Source: Eumeta japonica
Lineage: Eukaryota > Arthropoda > Insecta > Lepidoptera > Psychidae
Reading direction: 5' to 3'
Assembly: GCA_005406025.1 (NCBI GenBank)
Contig: BGZK01001403.1
Span: 62,001-126,000, forward strand
Length of the DNA: 64,000 nt
Position numbers and translations under genes: made by a program. Below the pieces are notes generated by a model. It saw only the letters and a program-made list of their open reading frames with translations. It did not search any database and had not been told where the DNA came from. Below, piece by piece: positions 1-11,125 of this stretch (the stretch's first letter is position 1; each line of letters opens with the position of its first letter).

Positions 1-54
1 TGGTATCAAATCTTCCAGTTCCCAGGTCTTGAGAAGTTCGTTAACTTCCTCCAT
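1..54 (-). CDS. N-terminal start of an unidentified protein gene, cut by the window edge
   Basis: Reading leftwards on the minus strand, an ATG at 54-52 opens 18 codons with no stop before the window edge. The peptide begins M-E-E-V-N-E-L-L-K-T-W and continues E-L-E-D-L-I-P. The start context is ACAATGG, which suits an animal start codon, and an in-frame TGA lies upstream at 102-100, so this is the first possible Met of the frame. The acidic, amphipathic helix pattern (NELLKTWEL-ED-LIP) resembles the first helix of SAM domains in some insect proteins. That resemblance comes from 18 residues only and is a guess. The region just upstream (55-330) would be 5' UTR or promoter, with a mildly GC-rich patch at 265-315. 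Confidence 0.4.
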   Translation of the reverse strand, partial: MEEVNELLKTWELEDLIP

Positions 55-850
55 TGTGAGTATGGTCCTTAAAGTTACGGCACACGTACCCTTACGTCTT
101 CAACTCTCAACACCACAAGTGTCTCGCAATAATTTTTCACAAGTAATGCAACTAATGAAGCAAAATAATGATTAAAAATTAAAAATCACCAGCCGAACAA
201 AACGAACTAGTTAAAACTCGCGTGACACATTAAACAAAGCATTGGACATTGAATTTGATCGGTTGACTCCGCGCCCTGCCCCGCGACACCGTAACAGCGA
301 TGTGGAAGGGATGATCACTTGTTTCAAACGACAAATGGATTATTTCATTCAACTTATGTGAAAATCGTTTTAAACAATTAATGTCAGTAGAAATAACATT
401 TAATTTATAGTTATTATAATAATGTTAAGTAATAAAAGTAATCATTTTTCTTTGTCGTTTTGAAAATTATTTGTACCTATTTAATTGACGTAATTAACAG
501 GTCTTAGATAAATCAATATGCCAAATTTATTAATTTAACAATGAAAATCATCAACACTATTAATTTATCAAATTGTTTTAATTATTCGTCCTAAATTGAT
601 CCAACCTGTATATTTGTACAAATTTGCTAAATAAAATGATCTAATCATACAAGGAGGAAAATAATAATAGAAACAACGTATATTTTTGTTGAAATTAATA
701 TGCATACCTACATTGTTGGTTCAATTACGAATGAATTTGTTGTCATAACTAATCAGCTTTCGTTGATATACATAATTTCATAGTTGTTTTATTTAATATA
801 AGGTCAACTAAGAGAAAATCTCTCTTGTTTAACTTTCATTTTTTTGAGAT
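55..850. other. AT-rich upstream region, nothing firm
   Basis: If the left-edge start is real, the part next to position 55 is its 5' UTR or promoter. A short patch richer in G+C (265-315) interrupts otherwise AT-rich sequence. I see no clear TATA box, exon or transposon end here. Confidence 0.3.
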
Positions 851-1900
851 GCAGATTGTCACATTTCGTTGACCGCCACCCTCCACTCCCATCGTGTAAT
901 GTAATTGACGATGGCCCCTTTGGATTTTTTGGAACCATCGTATAAGTAGTTGGCCGAGTCTTCTTCGGAGACGTCTTAATCTGTGACCTCTTGGAACCCA
1001 TTCGACGACACTCGGGGACTTGTGAAACGTACTCCTTTAAACTCGTCTTTAATTTTCGGAAATAAAAAAAAATAAAGTACAAGATCCAGACTTTATGGAA
1101 GATTATTAGTTTTACAGTTAAGGCCTTCAAAAAATCATTCGTTACTTTAGTGGAAAGTGTGGACGTGTAGTAGTAGTAAAGAACGACGACGCTTTTCGCG
1201 AACTTTTTTAAACATTCCAGGAAAGCACGTACTCACGTACCACTTAGCTATTACTGTCCTTTGAATTTCAAGCGATACTGTAGTGTAACGTCCCCTTTTT
1301 CGAAAAAAGAAGCAGCCATTTTTTTAACAATGATCCGATTGTTTCTTACTTTCATTGATAAATCTTCAAATTGAAAGGTCCATTCTGTCGATTGGATTTT
1401 TCTTTTAGGTTCAACGTAGTATGTTCAGCTCTAGTCGTCCGTGACTTTGTTACACAGAGCCAATGATTGTCCTTCGTTATATTTTTTCCAATTTTACAAC
1501 ACTATTCCACACGCTGTGGTTTATGGTTATTCATTAAATTATGCGGTATAGGATGCAAAATGTCTGAATTGATATACATGCAAACTCTTTCGAATTTGGC
1601 TCATTCTAATACCGAATACAATAGAAACTTGCTCACAAGTAATTTTAATCGGGTTACTTTCGGAAGCTGCAGTCGCCGGCAAACCCTCATGTGATCATAT
1701 TCACGTCTGAATTCACTAACCTAGAAATATAGAGTTATGTGATGGTATTTTATCATCAAATCCCGATCAAAGTCTCTGGAAACTTTCTTATTGACTTAAG
1801 CCACAGCGAAAATCGTAAAAATGATGGCACGAGTTTCTCTCAACTTGAATTCATTGTAATTCCAAGTATGCACCGTCATTTAGACCAATGCATGGGGTAA
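850..1900 (-). mobile_element. Very decayed mariner-like transposase remnant
   Basis: Read on the minus strand with frameshifts, the segment follows the order of a mariner transposase. Near 1870-1780 there is an N-terminal piece like E-T-R-A-I-I-F. Near 1430-1370 comes a block like Q-S-T-E-W-T-F-Q-F-E-D-L, then K-K-M-A-A-S-F-F near 1330, then W-Y-V-S-T-C-F-P-G-M-F-K-K-V-R-E-K about 1250-1190. Last is a tail resembling S-L-D-L-V-L-Y-F-F-F-I near 1080-1050, where intact relatives read SPDLAPNDFFLF. The catalytic aspartate blocks are eroded and many stops interrupt the frame. No terminal inverted repeats were found, so the ends are approximate. The match is to my memory of the family and needs a profile search. 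Confidence 0.5.
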
Positions 1901-2640
1901 CATTTTTTCGACTTAATTCATTTCCGACTATAAAACTTTAAAATTAAATAAAAATCAGTTATTTTAAGGAAAATTCCAAAAATATTTTTGAAACGAAACA
2001 TAAGTTTTATTTTTCCTGGCGGTGACATCTCGCCAGTATCGGAATCTTAAACATACAAAAATCATCGAGACTCTTAATGGGTGGAATACATAATTAATTT
2101 TGTACGGAACCTCCTAGCGAGTGCTACTCGCACCTTTCGGCTCTTCATAAAATTAAATTTCAAGGATCAAAACTTTGCATACATGACTCAACAAGAACTT
2201 TGCTTATGACTCATATTCTTAACATTAGGTAAATAGTGTATAAGTAGTAGAGTTCTTACAAAACGTCACTTGTTTAGAAGTGGTCTTTGACATAATTCTG
2301 CCTGAAATTCAACACAACTTCGCAAACAAATTTACTGCGGTCGGGTTTCCTCGTTTCATCTTTTTTTCTTTCTTGTTATTTTTGCTAGTGGCTTTCTGAA
2401 AAATACGAGAACGAATCAGAAATTCTCTTATGGAAAAATACATTTTCTTTTATGAGTCTAGCTTTCAGGTGCATTTGAAATGACGGCATAACTTATTCAA
2501 TATAGCTTCAAATGCTAAGGAAATAGCATCAATAAGCTTATATGTAAGTACACCCGAAGAAATTGTAATATGCGAGCAATTCGAAATAAAGAAACATTGA
2601 AAAGCCAAGTAGGAAATATTGAATGTCTACATAAACCGAG
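1901..2640. other. AT-rich non-coding, nothing recognised
   Basis: No ORF, splice-bounded exon or repeat end stands out. The segment has ordinary background composition. Confidence 0.3.
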
Positions 2641-2641
2641 T

Positions 2642-2687
2642 ATTATTGAATGCATCGGTAACATATTTGTTACGTGCATTCAATAAT
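2642..2687. repeat. 46-nt hairpin with nested stems
   Basis: ATTATTGAATGCA (2642-2654) is the exact reverse complement of 2675-2687. A further 6-bp stem, GTAACA/TGTTAC (2658-2663 and 2668-2673), lies inside and leaves a 4-nt loop. It sits 11 nt before a second hairpin cluster, and the two probably belong to one mobile repeat. Confidence 0.75.
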
Positions 2688-2698
2688 GCGTTTGGGGT

Positions 2699-2776
2699 AA
2701 TAGTGTTTTCAGATTTTGAAAACACTATTCAGTGAATAGTGTTTTCAAAATCCTATTTTCAAAAATAGGATTTTGA
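2699..2776. repeat. Three overlapping inverted repeats
   Basis: Three hairpins share arms. A: 2699-2711 with 2717-2729 (13 bp, 5-nt loop). B: 2713-2730 with 2734-2751 (18 bp, 3-nt loop). C: 2745-2759 with 2762-2776 (15 bp, 2-nt loop). All arms are perfect. A and B compete for the same GAAAACACTATT arm, and B and C overlap by 7 nt, so the strand can fold in alternative ways. Confidence 0.8.
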
Positions 2777-3715
2777 TCAGATCTTGACATTATAGTGCCC
2801 TAGGAATCTATTTTAACCGTTTCCCGAGTGCTGTCTGTACGTATGTGTGTGTGTTTGTACCGCGTGTCTATGCGTGTAAGGCTCTCATAACTTTTAAACG
2901 GATTAACCGATCGGAACACAGTTTACCATATTCAAAAGTGGTTCACTCAACTTATGTTTCCTGGAAATATTAACTAATTACGTGTGTTGGGTTATGAGGA
3001 ATCGCCAAAAATAAAATTTTCAGAAAAAACATTTTCTAAGTTTCATAAAAGTTAGTTGCTTTGTTCAAATAAAATCGTTTGACAAGATTTTCGCAGGAAA
3101 TATATTTTTAGAATATTTTTCAAATGAGTTTAACGATAAATTCTTGACCTAATCAGATTTTTCCCTTATAAAAACAACGTCAATCATTGCAAACTGAATT
3201 AAAATCGGTTAGTTTGTTCCGAAGATATCATTAACTAAATATTTATTGGCAAAAAATTCTTTTTTTTCAAATAACTAAAATTCTTCTTGTATTATATTTA
3301 GTACATAGTCATTTTATTCTGCTTAAAAAATTGCGTCGAATGCCGCAAAGCAGATTAAAATCGAAGAAAGTCATTTAAAAATTTTAAAGGTTGCTTTAAA
3401 AAAAATAGATCCATATTTTAGAACTAGGAGAGTACGAAAAAGCGCTAACATCGATTTGAGCTGTGTTCAATAATTTACTCCTACTTTGAAAGCTTAATGT
3501 GTTGAATTTATTTGAAAGTTTTGAGCTCGAATAAAGCAAAAAGTTTCAGAGAGGACTTATAGGGTCAACCGTGTTTCGAATTTTTGATCTCGAAAATTTC
3601 AAAAACCTATAGAAAACTATATTCTTGAGTTAGAAGCTCATATGTCATCAAATATCATAACGGAAACTTTTAGGAATGGCCTGCTGAGCAATTTTGCAAG
3701 TTTTTTTTTTAATGA
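2777..3715. repeat. Unclassified interspersed repeat body with a short GT tract
   Basis: The stretch after the hairpin cluster has the feel of a dispersed insect repeat. It has a short GT-rich run (2843-2858), the phrase ATAACTTTTAAACGGATTAA near 2889, and a later AAAATCGGTTAGTTTGTTCC near 3202. I associate phrases of this sort with lepidopteran interspersed repeats. No coding potential is visible. The hairpins at 2642-2776 may be one terminus. Confidence 0.35.
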
Positions 3716-6684
3716 ACTACGTCTATAACTTTCGTATCTGCGCTCTCGAATCAATATTCAATTCGTTGGATACTAGATATTCGTAGTGGAGGAGTGGAGG
3801 AACGTAGTGGGTTGCATGCTACATGTTAATACACACTACAGGCAAGCGTCTAATTATGAAATTCCGAAAATTAACATCCCACACAATGGAAAAACCAACT
3901 TGATTTTTACTCGAGCAGTTTCATTTCACAATGATTTTGTATTTATTTCAGCTGTGTATGATAAAATTAGATGAGAGCTACATTTACCGCTCCAAATGAG
4001 TGGTGAAGTGTAAATTTTCAAAGAAGTTATGATATTTTAACGTATTGAAGATATTTTTAACTTTAATATACAAATATATACTAATGATTTTTTTATTTAT
4101 TGTTTGTTTTCCTATTGTCATTTTATAAATCTTTATATGTTTTTTATCATGTTATTAATTGTATAAAGTAAAATAGAATATTTATTTAGTTACTAGATAG
4201 GGAAAAAACAAATTAAAAATGTTGATATACTTCAAATCTATCCTTGACCACCAGCCAAAAATAGATACGGAGTCTGAACGTAATTCATTTTACCGAAAAT
4301 TTATAATGTCCTTTAAAAACCAACTTTACTGTCACCGTATAAGTTACTGATTTTATTACTTATAAAAATTTATTCTAGATAGGTATAGAAAAAGAAAATC
4401 CTAATCTATCCTCATTTATTTTCATCGTAAAACGCTTCATTTGGTTTTGTACACTTCAAGAATTTGATAAAACCAAATAACCTAAATTATATTGAAAGAA
4501 TGCCAAAATACCTTATTTCTTTATTCGAATGCTCCGAGAATTCGAAACACGGCAAAAGAGTTGAACCTAAAAATAATTCTATCGAAGAGAAACGAAATGA
4601 GACCACAAGTAGGTCTTCACAAAAGAAGACTATTAGTGTTAGTTAAGAACAATGACAACAATGATATGTCATGAATAAATCTGCATGAAGCTACTGTCTT
4701 TCGTATTCAGATTTTATTTATGAGATCGCGCGTTATGGTTTCATAATGGCGTAGCAGAACATAAATAATCAATAGTCGATGAGAATTGAAGACGTATCAC
4801 CTTCATAGAAAAAAATCTGAGATATACTTCGCGCAGGCCGCTTCATTACATAGCGTCACTACAACTCCAACCGATACAAAGAAACGTATAGCTAAAGAAG
4901 TCTAAAGTATTATAGAAGTCCTTATTTGAGTTATAAATAAGAGTTTAGGGGATATAGTAATCCTGGTCTAAATATCGATTATTCCGTCGCACACACATTC
5001 CCCCGTTTCTGCTTATAAAACGTGTCAATCCTTTTTTTAGAATCATTTAAACTTTGTGTATAAAGAGCAAGTATAGTTTAAAAACTATGGTACTTTAACA
5101 ATTTATATATTGTCTTATATACACCAACTGGTTCATCAAACGTTCTTCTGCCCTTCCCTGTAGGTCCTTATATTATTTGCCCGCTGCTCAGCCCGCGTGG
5201 AAGTAGAGTGAATTCCTTTATTTTTATTTATTTTTCATATCGACGCTGGGCACGACATGCGATGTCGAAAAATGGATAACCCAAAAATATTCTCCGTGTT
5301 GAATATATAAATTTTCATGAATCTTATGAACGATGTAGAAGCTTATGCGCTGTATGGTCGTTTATTGGCGAGTTACAACAAAGGGGTATAGCATAAAAAC
5401 TTTGTGTATGAACAAACCAACTATAGATGGTCACGCTATATAAATCTCGAATAAATGAATATCCGTTATAGACATGTATGTAATTTTCATTATAGAACAA
5501 GTGATATCGACAGTTTTAAATCTGTTGAGAGGTTAAGTCAACCTCCTAATCAAATGTTATTTGTCGACGAAAATAAATAATTCGATGCCTATATCACGTG
5601 AATGGGGCCCCGGTGCCATGACACGTCTTGTACATACATGCAACATTACACGCTGTCACCGATGTCTTAATACATGAGTCGCTTGACTGAATTAAAAGGC
5701 AAGAAACAGAATTGTGTGTGTCATAGCTGCAAAATATTTTATTTTATTTGGTAAAAAACCATACATTTTAGGGATTAGTTTGGTGTTTGCTTGCCAAAAA
5801 AAACTTTCTAGTCATTTTATGCTTGTATTGCAAAAACGGGGCGTTTATGAGATCACTGTCATATCTTTTTTATGGCAGAAGTTATTTGATATAAAATCAG
5901 TCAAGTGCAAATATCGAACAGAGGATTTCGTCCTTAATATATATTTTGTAACCTATCGAGGATAAGACTGTCAATTTTGATAAACTTTCAACTAATTCAT
6001 TATTTTACTTTACAAATTACTAGCACATACCTATTACCCTTGCTCTCTAGAGCAATAAACTAATTATTTTCTTTTTTTATACTATCTATAGTCATGTTAC
6101 GCAGTTGAGGTTTAGAAAATTTCTTGTCAACATATTTATCAATCTTAAATAATGTCGGACCGATAGCTGTTAGATCGTGAGTCTATATTAAGAAAAACCT
6201 TCAATAGTATTGAACAGTTCAATTAGAATATGAAGTAAGTATCTATTAAGACGATCGGATTTCTGTCCTATCCTAGACATAGTAACACCTGAACCGATTT
6301 CCATCAAACATAGTTCTATAGGTATTGAATGACATCACCTTCCAAACACCAATTTCCTACAAATAATAACAATATCATTAACAGCAACAACAGAAATATG
6401 TTTTTTAATAGTCAAAGCCCAAATGGTTAAGTAATTTTTTCCCCTCTGTTTGTCAACCGATTTTTTTCGGTTTGGTAATTATTGACGAGTTTTAGTATTA
6501 TAAACAAAAAAAAGTATTTTTTTTTCACTATACCTTGGACATAGAGTCAAAGCCTTTATTTAGAAGCTCGTTATTTGTCATACTTTATGCTCCTTTCTGC
6601 AATCTTTGATAATATTTAATGTAGTTAAAAACTAGAATCATTATATCTGTTACATATCATTTCCTAAGCATTTTTTACACACAA
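3716..6684. other. AT-rich non-coding, nothing firm
   Basis: Only short ORFs lacking conserved features are present. A slightly GC-richer patch at 5140-5215 is not recognisable. No transposon ends or structural RNAs were seen. Confidence 0.3.
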
Positions 6685-7600
6685 TTACGTAGGGCGCACT
6701 GAAAATTTCTGGAATAAATGAGAAAAAATGACTATGAAGGGTCAAAAATGAATTTATTGTTTCTCAAATTATTTTCCAATGGCATAAATGCACTTTTTCA
6801 TATGAATAAACAACTTTGAAAACATTTGTGTCACTCTTCCCTGCTGACCTCGAAAATACGTTTTTCATACTCTCGACAGCCTCTTCTGTTGATGGAAAAT
6901 CGTTGATCGCATAATTGGTTCTAAATTTTTGTTAACAAAAAAAAGTCACAAGGCGTCAGTTCGGGACTGTAGGCAGGATTGCTCATAAGTTCTACGTTTT
7001 TATTCTTCAAAAAATTTATTTATCTGTTTGGCCGTGTGAGAACTGCCATTGTCGTGATGCAAAAGGGTACGAAGTTTACGGCTATTTATACGGAGTTCGT
7101 TAATAACTTCGAACAAACTAATGGTCCTCATGGTACGACAATTCTTTAAAGCAACAGTAACCACGTGTCCAGTTTTATTAACAAAAGAAGCAATCATCCG
7201 CTTAGAGGCACTTTGCTTGCGCTACTTTGGTTGGTTTCGGCTCATCTCGATAGACGCATTCGGTCGATTGCTGCTTTGTTTCGTCATCTGTTACTACGTC
7301 CCATAAATTAGATGCTTGTATGTTTCGTTCATGTGGCGCACACCATCGATGTTTTTATTGTTCACTGCGGGGGACGGGCGACCATCACGAAATTCGTCAC
7401 TGAAATTGACATGACCGCGCTCGAATTCTATAAATCAACTATAAATAGTCGTCTTGTATGTGTGATTCATCGCCAAAAGCTGTTTGAAACCGAGCGAGTC
7501 TCTGCTGAGTTGTCAAATTACACTAAAATCGTAGAAAATCATACTACGAAGGTTTTCAAGACTTAAATCCATAGTAATGAAAACACGTAGTTTTTAAAAT
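6685..7600 (-). mobile_element. Mariner-like element, family A, internally deleted
   Basis: The minus strand encodes pieces of a mariner transposase. The second catalytic motif, H-H-D-N-G-S-S-H-T-A-K-Q, lies in the open stretch 7197-7000 and is followed by a decayed C-terminus to about 6760. The 3' terminal repeat (GCGCACTGAAAATTTCTGG, 6693-6711) matches the end of the copy at 55030-56170, including the flanking TTACGTA. The N-terminal part at 7566-7330 corresponds to DEFRDG and NNKNID in the other copy. The stretch joining it to the later part is shortened, so the GDETW region is damaged by an internal deletion. No 5' terminal repeat is evident. The copy is inactive. Confidence 0.85.
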
Positions 7601-7819
7601 GGCGCCACAATGTTAAAAACAAGTGACAGTTAGAGGAATATAACTGTATTCTACAGATAAAGAATTCAATTTTAATATGTAGGAAGTACTTTATTTTGCC
7701 TTTTGATCTCGACCTTTCAGTTGCTTGTACTATTCAAATTTTCTCTTTGTAGTTTAAGATGTGCCATTTAAGATAGAGAACATTGTAAGGTCTCTATAAG
7801 CTTGGTTCTTTTTAAGGTT

Positions 7820-8050
7820 TTGAATCAAAATGGCAAAAACGGAACCCTTGTAGTTTCGTCATATCCGTCCGTCCGTCTGTCTGTTCGTTAGTACATCACA
7901 AGCATTTTATTCAAAGGCTACAAGATCTGTATTGATGTATTGATGAAATTTGGAGTATAGCTGTCTTGTATAAGCCGCCACTTAGTTTGGTAGTTAAATA
8001 ACACAATAAATATTTATAGGAGGGCACTCCATACACACAACAGAGACTGA
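7820..8050. repeat. Interspersed repeat with CCGTCCGTCTGTCTG core
   Basis: GGAACCCTTGTAG is followed by a CCGTCCGTCCGTCTGTCTGT run (7866-7885) and a body that includes ATTGATGAAATTTGGAGTAT. The same order recurs in reverse at 24325-24395 (AGAACCCTTATAG ... GTCTGTCTGG). That makes it a dispersed repeat and not a simple microsatellite. Confidence 0.55.
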
Positions 8051-8481
8051 ATTTTTTTTCAGCAACCACAACGTGTGGCACGTATTTCAAAAAATCTTTT
8101 AAAAAAACACATCTAAACATTTTTTTTTTGATTAAGTGAATATTTTCAGGATTAATGACTCCGAAATTAGCATAAATAGTCTCCGCCCTTTATTTTTTAA
8201 ACTGTATTTCCAAAATAATGACAAATATTACACAAGTGACGCTTAATAAATACTTTCAACAAAAAATATTTTTATCATAATTGAATATATTGTTTTTGAG
8301 TTATTGCTGGAAAATTGCAATTCCCAATAAAAGGACGTAAATGCCATGAAGATACGCTCTTTTGCTGGCACAATTTTTCACGTCGTATTTGTACATTTTG
8401 AATGCTTTAAATCACGGCTAAGTCAGCACTGTTAGTTTAAGAGTAATTTGTCAAGATTCCTTCTTGTTTCTCTACTTACAG
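8051..8481. other. AT-rich non-coding leading to a splice-acceptor-like site
   Basis: There is no coding signal. The right end (8461-8481) is a pyrimidine-rich run ending in TTACAG, which would be the acceptor of the candidate exon that follows. Confidence 0.3.
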
Positions 8482-8643
8482 GCGACTACTAAAGCGCTTA
8501 CACCTTACTTTGTGCGAGAACATGAAAAAAAGTATGACGACGCAGTTTTTTTCATCTGTAGTGCATTTCTTTGTAGTAATTGCTATGGGACCCTATACAG
8601 CTTGGTTTGGCATGCTCTTGGCCAATTTTTTTTTTGTGAAAGC
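8482..8643 (+). CDS. Candidate internal exon 1 of an unidentified membrane-like protein
   Basis: 162 nt (54 codons) are open between a TTCTCTACTTACAG acceptor and a GTAAGT donor, phase 0 at both ends. The peptide starts A-T-T-K-A-L-T-P-Y-F-V-R-E and includes Y-D-D-A-V-F-F-I-C-S-A-F-L-C-S, then a hydrophobic, aromatic-rich stretch with H-A-L-G-Q. The spacing DA...LCS...H-x-x-G is faintly like the first membrane helices of ABC transporter subfamily C proteins. I would not rely on this, and no neighbouring ABCC exon was found. It could be a real exon of a gene spread over the region, a decayed gene fragment, or chance. Confidence 0.35.
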
Positions 8644-8806
8644 GTAAGTATTATTTTATTATTAATAGAAAATTATTTCCGAGTTTTTGTTCCAGAACAA
8701 TTAGTTATTCTGATATTCCCATAAATAACAATGTTTGCATTATAAATCGTCTTGAATATCAATAACATATTAAATAATTTGTCTGTCCTTCAATGTTTAT
8801 TTTTAG

Positions 8807-8854
8807 CTTTATTACTTCACGGAGGCCTGCTCTGTGATAGTACACTTAGAGGGC
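8807..8854 (+). CDS. Candidate internal exon 2, in phase with exon 1
   Basis: 48 nt (16 codons, L-Y-Y-F-T-E-A-C-S-V-I-V-H-L-E-G) lie between TTTATTTTTAG and GTGAGT. It follows the first candidate across an AT-rich 163-nt intron and keeps phase 0. Two good donors, two good acceptors and an unbroken frame are more than I would expect by chance. No further exon in the chain was found downstream to 9540. Confidence 0.33.
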
Positions 8855-9544
8855 GTGAGTTAATTTTGTTAATTGTTCTCTTATTAATAGTGAATTTATA
8901 GTATAGGTGCATATTTTTGAAAGTTGGTTTCTTTTTAATGTCTATATATTATACGCAACTGCCACCGCTAAAAACGCTAATTTATAAAATCAGAAAAAAT
9001 ACCTATTTTTTTAGTAAATAATTCGTTTACTTGTTCACAACGAATGAATAGACGTTATTAATAAACCCAGGTAGCAAAGGAGTCGACTTTGTGTTTCGTA
9101 CGCGAATAAACAACTAAGGCTCGAATCAACATCATTAAGAGCGATTCAGGCTCTCCAATTTCGATCATACCTCTAATGATACCGTACAATAATGGCAACC
9201 GATAACAGATCAAGCCATTTGAAGATCCGGGTTGTATCTCACATGAAAAAGAAATAAATAAAACTCAGAATAAAATATTATATACAGTTTGTTTTTGTTC
9301 CTTGAGTTATATTCTTAAGCCGTTTTTTACCTACCTATCTAATTTAGTTCTATATTTACTGTTCAAATTCGTTGCTGTTATTTATTGCACAGGCGATTTT
9401 AACTAGAGACGTCAAAACTTTAATACCAAAACGGAGCGAAACCAACAAACACTTTGAGTGTTCAAATGTTGAACGTCAAGGGGCGGTAGTTGTTATTTAC
9501 CTGCGTTCGATGGGAATTCGTACACTTGTCTCAACAGTGTTTCC
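8855..9544. other. Non-coding, nothing recognised
   Basis: AT-rich with a few scattered GC words. An acceptor-like TTATTGCACAG near 9393 is not followed by a convincing open exon. Confidence 0.3.
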
Positions 9545-9800
9545 GCTCTAATAACCGCAGGCCCCGGCCGGCGCGCGGCCGCTCACCGGCGCCCGCGCGC
9601 AGTCGCGCGGCCGCGACCCGACCTGCGTAGCGCGCCGGCGGAATCTGTCCGGCGAAAAATGTTCGCCAAGTCTCGATAACAAGATCGGAACTAGTTCGTA
9701 TCGCGTCGGCCTTTTAGTTTACTTGCTTGTTTGGCGGTCCGTAATCGTTTCGCTTTTGCCGAGGCGGCGCGTCGTACATCGCCGGACGCCAGCTTGCATC
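9545..9800. promoter_or_regulatory. CpG-rich block, candidate promoter or enhancer
   Basis: A sharp G+C rise with many CG, GGCCG and GCGCG words (9560-9650) sits in AT-rich DNA and fades over about 150 bp through CGTATCGCGTCGG. No protein is encoded. The composition suggests a promoter-proximal or conserved regulatory block, but no TATA box or initiator is clear. Confidence 0.3.
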
Positions 9801-10169
9801 ACGGACTCGATCGGCCTTCTGAACAGTGGATGTTTTTTTGCTTAAGAATACATAAGGTCTATTATGTATGATACATTTGTCCTATAGGTACGTTGTTGTG
9901 TTAGATATTAATCACTCCACTGCCGCGACATTTTGAACCCCCACGCCGGCCCAGCACATATAGAGACTGCTGACGACTGTCGTCACCGGTGACCGAAAAC
10001 GTCTGGCAAAGATGGATCAATTTACTATCCTAGATGCAAAACGACTGGTTTTAATCTCTTCTATTAAGAGCTCATTGGTTATTTCGCTCTTAATTAGAGT
10101 TAAATCCGGTACATTCTGATTAAAAGGTAACGCTCTGAAACACTGAACCTCTAATGGTTTGAAGCTAAA
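9801..10169. other. Non-coding spacer before a LINE fragment
   Basis: A small CG-containing patch (9920-10000) includes the imperfect hairpin GACGACTGTCGTC. After about 10020 the sequence may already be decayed LINE, but the frame cannot be followed. Confidence 0.25.
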
Positions 10170-11125
10170 TGGTAAGAGGTCGTAGGAATCTGCAGTCAAT
10201 ATGGGTGTGCCCTAGGTTCAAGTTCTTGGACTATTTCTATTCCTAGCTTACACTAATGATTTACCACATCTTGTCAAAGATGGGCATGGGATTGTACTAT
10301 TTGTTGTTGATACTTTTTCACTATTTAAGATTAATAATAGGCAACAACCAGTAACAACTTTCACAAAGTAAGTAGTACCATCTCTGAAATAGTTGAGTGA
10401 TTTAGTATTAATAATCTTCTTCTCAATGTGAGGAAAGTTGTTAAATTTTCCTTGACTAGTGCTAAACTCAAAGACGCTAACGTAATAGTCAAGAGCGAAA
10501 TAATTGATGTTGTGAATACGACCTTGTTTCTTGTTCTCAATTTAGATGCTAAATTGTGTTGGAATTCTCATATTACGTGATTGGCGAAAAGACTTAGTTC
10601 TGCAGCATACGCAGTGAAAAGAATTCGGCGACTCACAGATGAAAGTCAGAATTATTTTCATACACTGGACATAAAAACGATCTTGCTACTCATAAAAAAC
10701 GTCTAAACAAAGTTAGCAAACCATTTAAGCGGCAATATGTCCACTTTTATAATAAAATCCTATTTGAAATTCGAAACTTGCTATGTTATGAATTTAAGCT
10801 TTCCGTTAAACAAAAGTTATATGGTAAGGGTTATTATATTGTGTCTGAACATCTAATGAAAAAAATCCATGGGATTGAACTGTTCGACTATCAGGTTGCT
10901 TCATGTTATTTCAAAGTGTTATACTAAATTATGAAATACTCAATATTTTGTATTGATGAGTTAAAAAAAAGGGCAAACCTTGAGTTTCTTGCCTATTCTT
11001 TTCAAGGTAAATCAGCATTTGGAATGGGTGGTATTATTAATGTCGAAAACAATCATTTATGACCCATTTCAAGCGTAATTTCTATTATCTACGAAATAAA
11101 GCTATTTTTGATTTTGATTTGATCT
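10170..11125 (+). mobile_element. 5'-truncated non-LTR retrotransposon (CR1/Jockey-like LINE), decayed
   Basis: The plus strand keeps recognisable reverse transcriptase landmarks with stops. N-G-K-R-S-stop-E-S-A-V-N-M-G-V-P runs into a broken G-V-P-Q-G-S motif near 10203. A-Y-T-N-D-L-P follows, then L-F-V-V-D-T where functional enzymes read F-A-D-D. Further on come L-N-L-D-A-K-L-C-W-N-S-H-I and A-K-R-L-S-S-A-A-Y-A-V-K-R-I-R-R-L-T-D (about 10540-10650). The C-terminal end F-Y-N-K-I-L-F-E-I-R-N-L (10740-10930) and the 3' tail, TACGAAATAAAGCTATTTTT, align with the second copy at 61930-62385. The catalytic D-D is lost, so it is inactive. Confidence 0.88.

Noticed and set aside
7121..7566. Plus-strand ORFs of 61 and 84 codons
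   Set aside because: Antisense to the minus-strand mariner transposase remnant.
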